Position numbers and translations under genes: made by a program
Source of the DNA: Coprobacter tertius
GTDB taxonomy: Bacteria > Bacteroidota > Bacteroidia > Bacteroidales > Coprobacteraceae
Reading direction: 5' to 3'
Length of the DNA stretch: 64,000 nt
NCBI RefSeq assembly: GCF_024330105.1
Contig: NZ_JANDHW010000012.1
Location: 1 to 64,000 of the forward strand
Shown here: one piece after another, positions 63,879 to 64,000 of the stretch
Numbering within the stretch: position 1 is the stretch's first letter
Layout: each line of letters starts with the position of its first letter
Notes under the pieces: model-generated
What the model was told of the DNA's origin: nothing
The model's input: only the letters and a program-made list of their open reading frames with translations
Database searches by the model: none

Positions 63879-64000
63879 ATGAAAAAATTCAGTCTGTTTA
63901 TGGTTATTGCCCTTTTTTGTTCTTTTGCATTATTTGCGAAAGGAAAGAAGGATACGCAAAATAACAGGAAACTCGCCGTTTATTCGATTGCATTTTATAA
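63879..64000 (+). CDS. Start of an exported nuclease-like protein (cut by window end)
   Basis: Forty codons are in view. A signal peptide (MKKFSLFMVIALFCSFALF, then AKGKK) is followed by RKLAVYSIAFY at the edge. Exported endonuclease/exonuclease/phosphatase proteins of Bacteroidetes begin with a similar segment (Y-x-I-x-F-Y-N-x-E-N). The family call rests on about ten residues. Divergent placement from a receptor operon with another nuclease supports it. Confidence 0.5.
   Translation, partial: MKKFSLFMVIALFCSFALFAKGKKDTQNNRKLAVYSIAFY

Overview
The window is chromosomal DNA from a member of the Bacteroidales, low in G+C. Four things support this. Promoters fit the Bacteroidetes pattern (TTG/TTTG, 19-22 bases, TAnnTTTG). 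The tmRNA encodes the tag GENNYALAA. There are many Bacteroidetes-type envelope genes (DUF4270, DUF5686, DUF5689, TonB-dependent receptor, WG-repeat lipoprotein, NVEALA-like peptide). Rho carries a long low-complexity insertion. A Barnesiellaceae/Coprobacter-like source is possible, but I cannot fix the genus from sequence alone.

Layout. 1-620: a CRISPR array (7 repeats in view, probably continuing to the left) and its conserved flank with a terminator. 0.7-4.3 kb: a DUF4270 lipoprotein, and a polysaccharide deacetylase / glycosyltransferase pair. 4.6-16 kb: housekeeping genes (metF, holB, ssrA tmRNA, exonuclease III, phosphoglycerate mutase, ybaK, nth, pheS, tilS, rho). 16-21.7 kb: a GH29 fucosidase, an AspT/YidE-type transporter, and a GT4 / flippase-like pair. 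21.8-28.9 kb: a complete type II-C CRISPR-Cas locus with a small basic ORF, repeat relics, tracrRNA (minus strand), cas9, cas1, cas2 and a second array. 29-33.3 kb: Sel1 and WG-repeat genes, a long nested inverted repeat, and a patch of CRISPR debris containing a cas1 fragment. 33.4-44.5 kb: ldhA, a LuxR-type regulator with a hemerythrin/RIC protein, a sulfatase, a CYTH protein, a DUF5686 barrel, a nitroreductase, an LpxH-like phosphoesterase with a glycosyltransferase, and an STM3941-like protein. 44.6-51.3 kb: an exported-peptide cluster (NVEALA-like peptide, beta-propeller lipoprotein, membrane thioredoxin, four-domain retropepsin) and a GT22 mannosyltransferase. 51.6-56.1 kb: a small hypothetical gene, sodium-pump subunits, flavodoxin with DUF2023, and class I aldolase. 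56.2-64 kb: a TonB-dependent receptor operon ending in a secreted endonuclease I, with a probable second nuclease diverging at the right edge; it looks like an extracellular nucleic-acid scavenging locus.

The most interesting part is the CRISPR system. Both arrays have 47-bp repeats, and every intact repeat contains a full Bacteroidetes promoter pointing into the next spacer. The arrays are inverted relative to each other about 28 kb apart. They share a colinear flank of about 110 bp that contains a terminator downstream of the crRNA sense direction. The tracrRNA and cas9 have back-to-back promoters, and the tracrRNA anti-repeat fits the distant array better than the cas-adjacent one. Beyond the locus lie a fragment of a second cas1 and several decayed repeats, indicating an older, degraded CRISPR-Cas copy.
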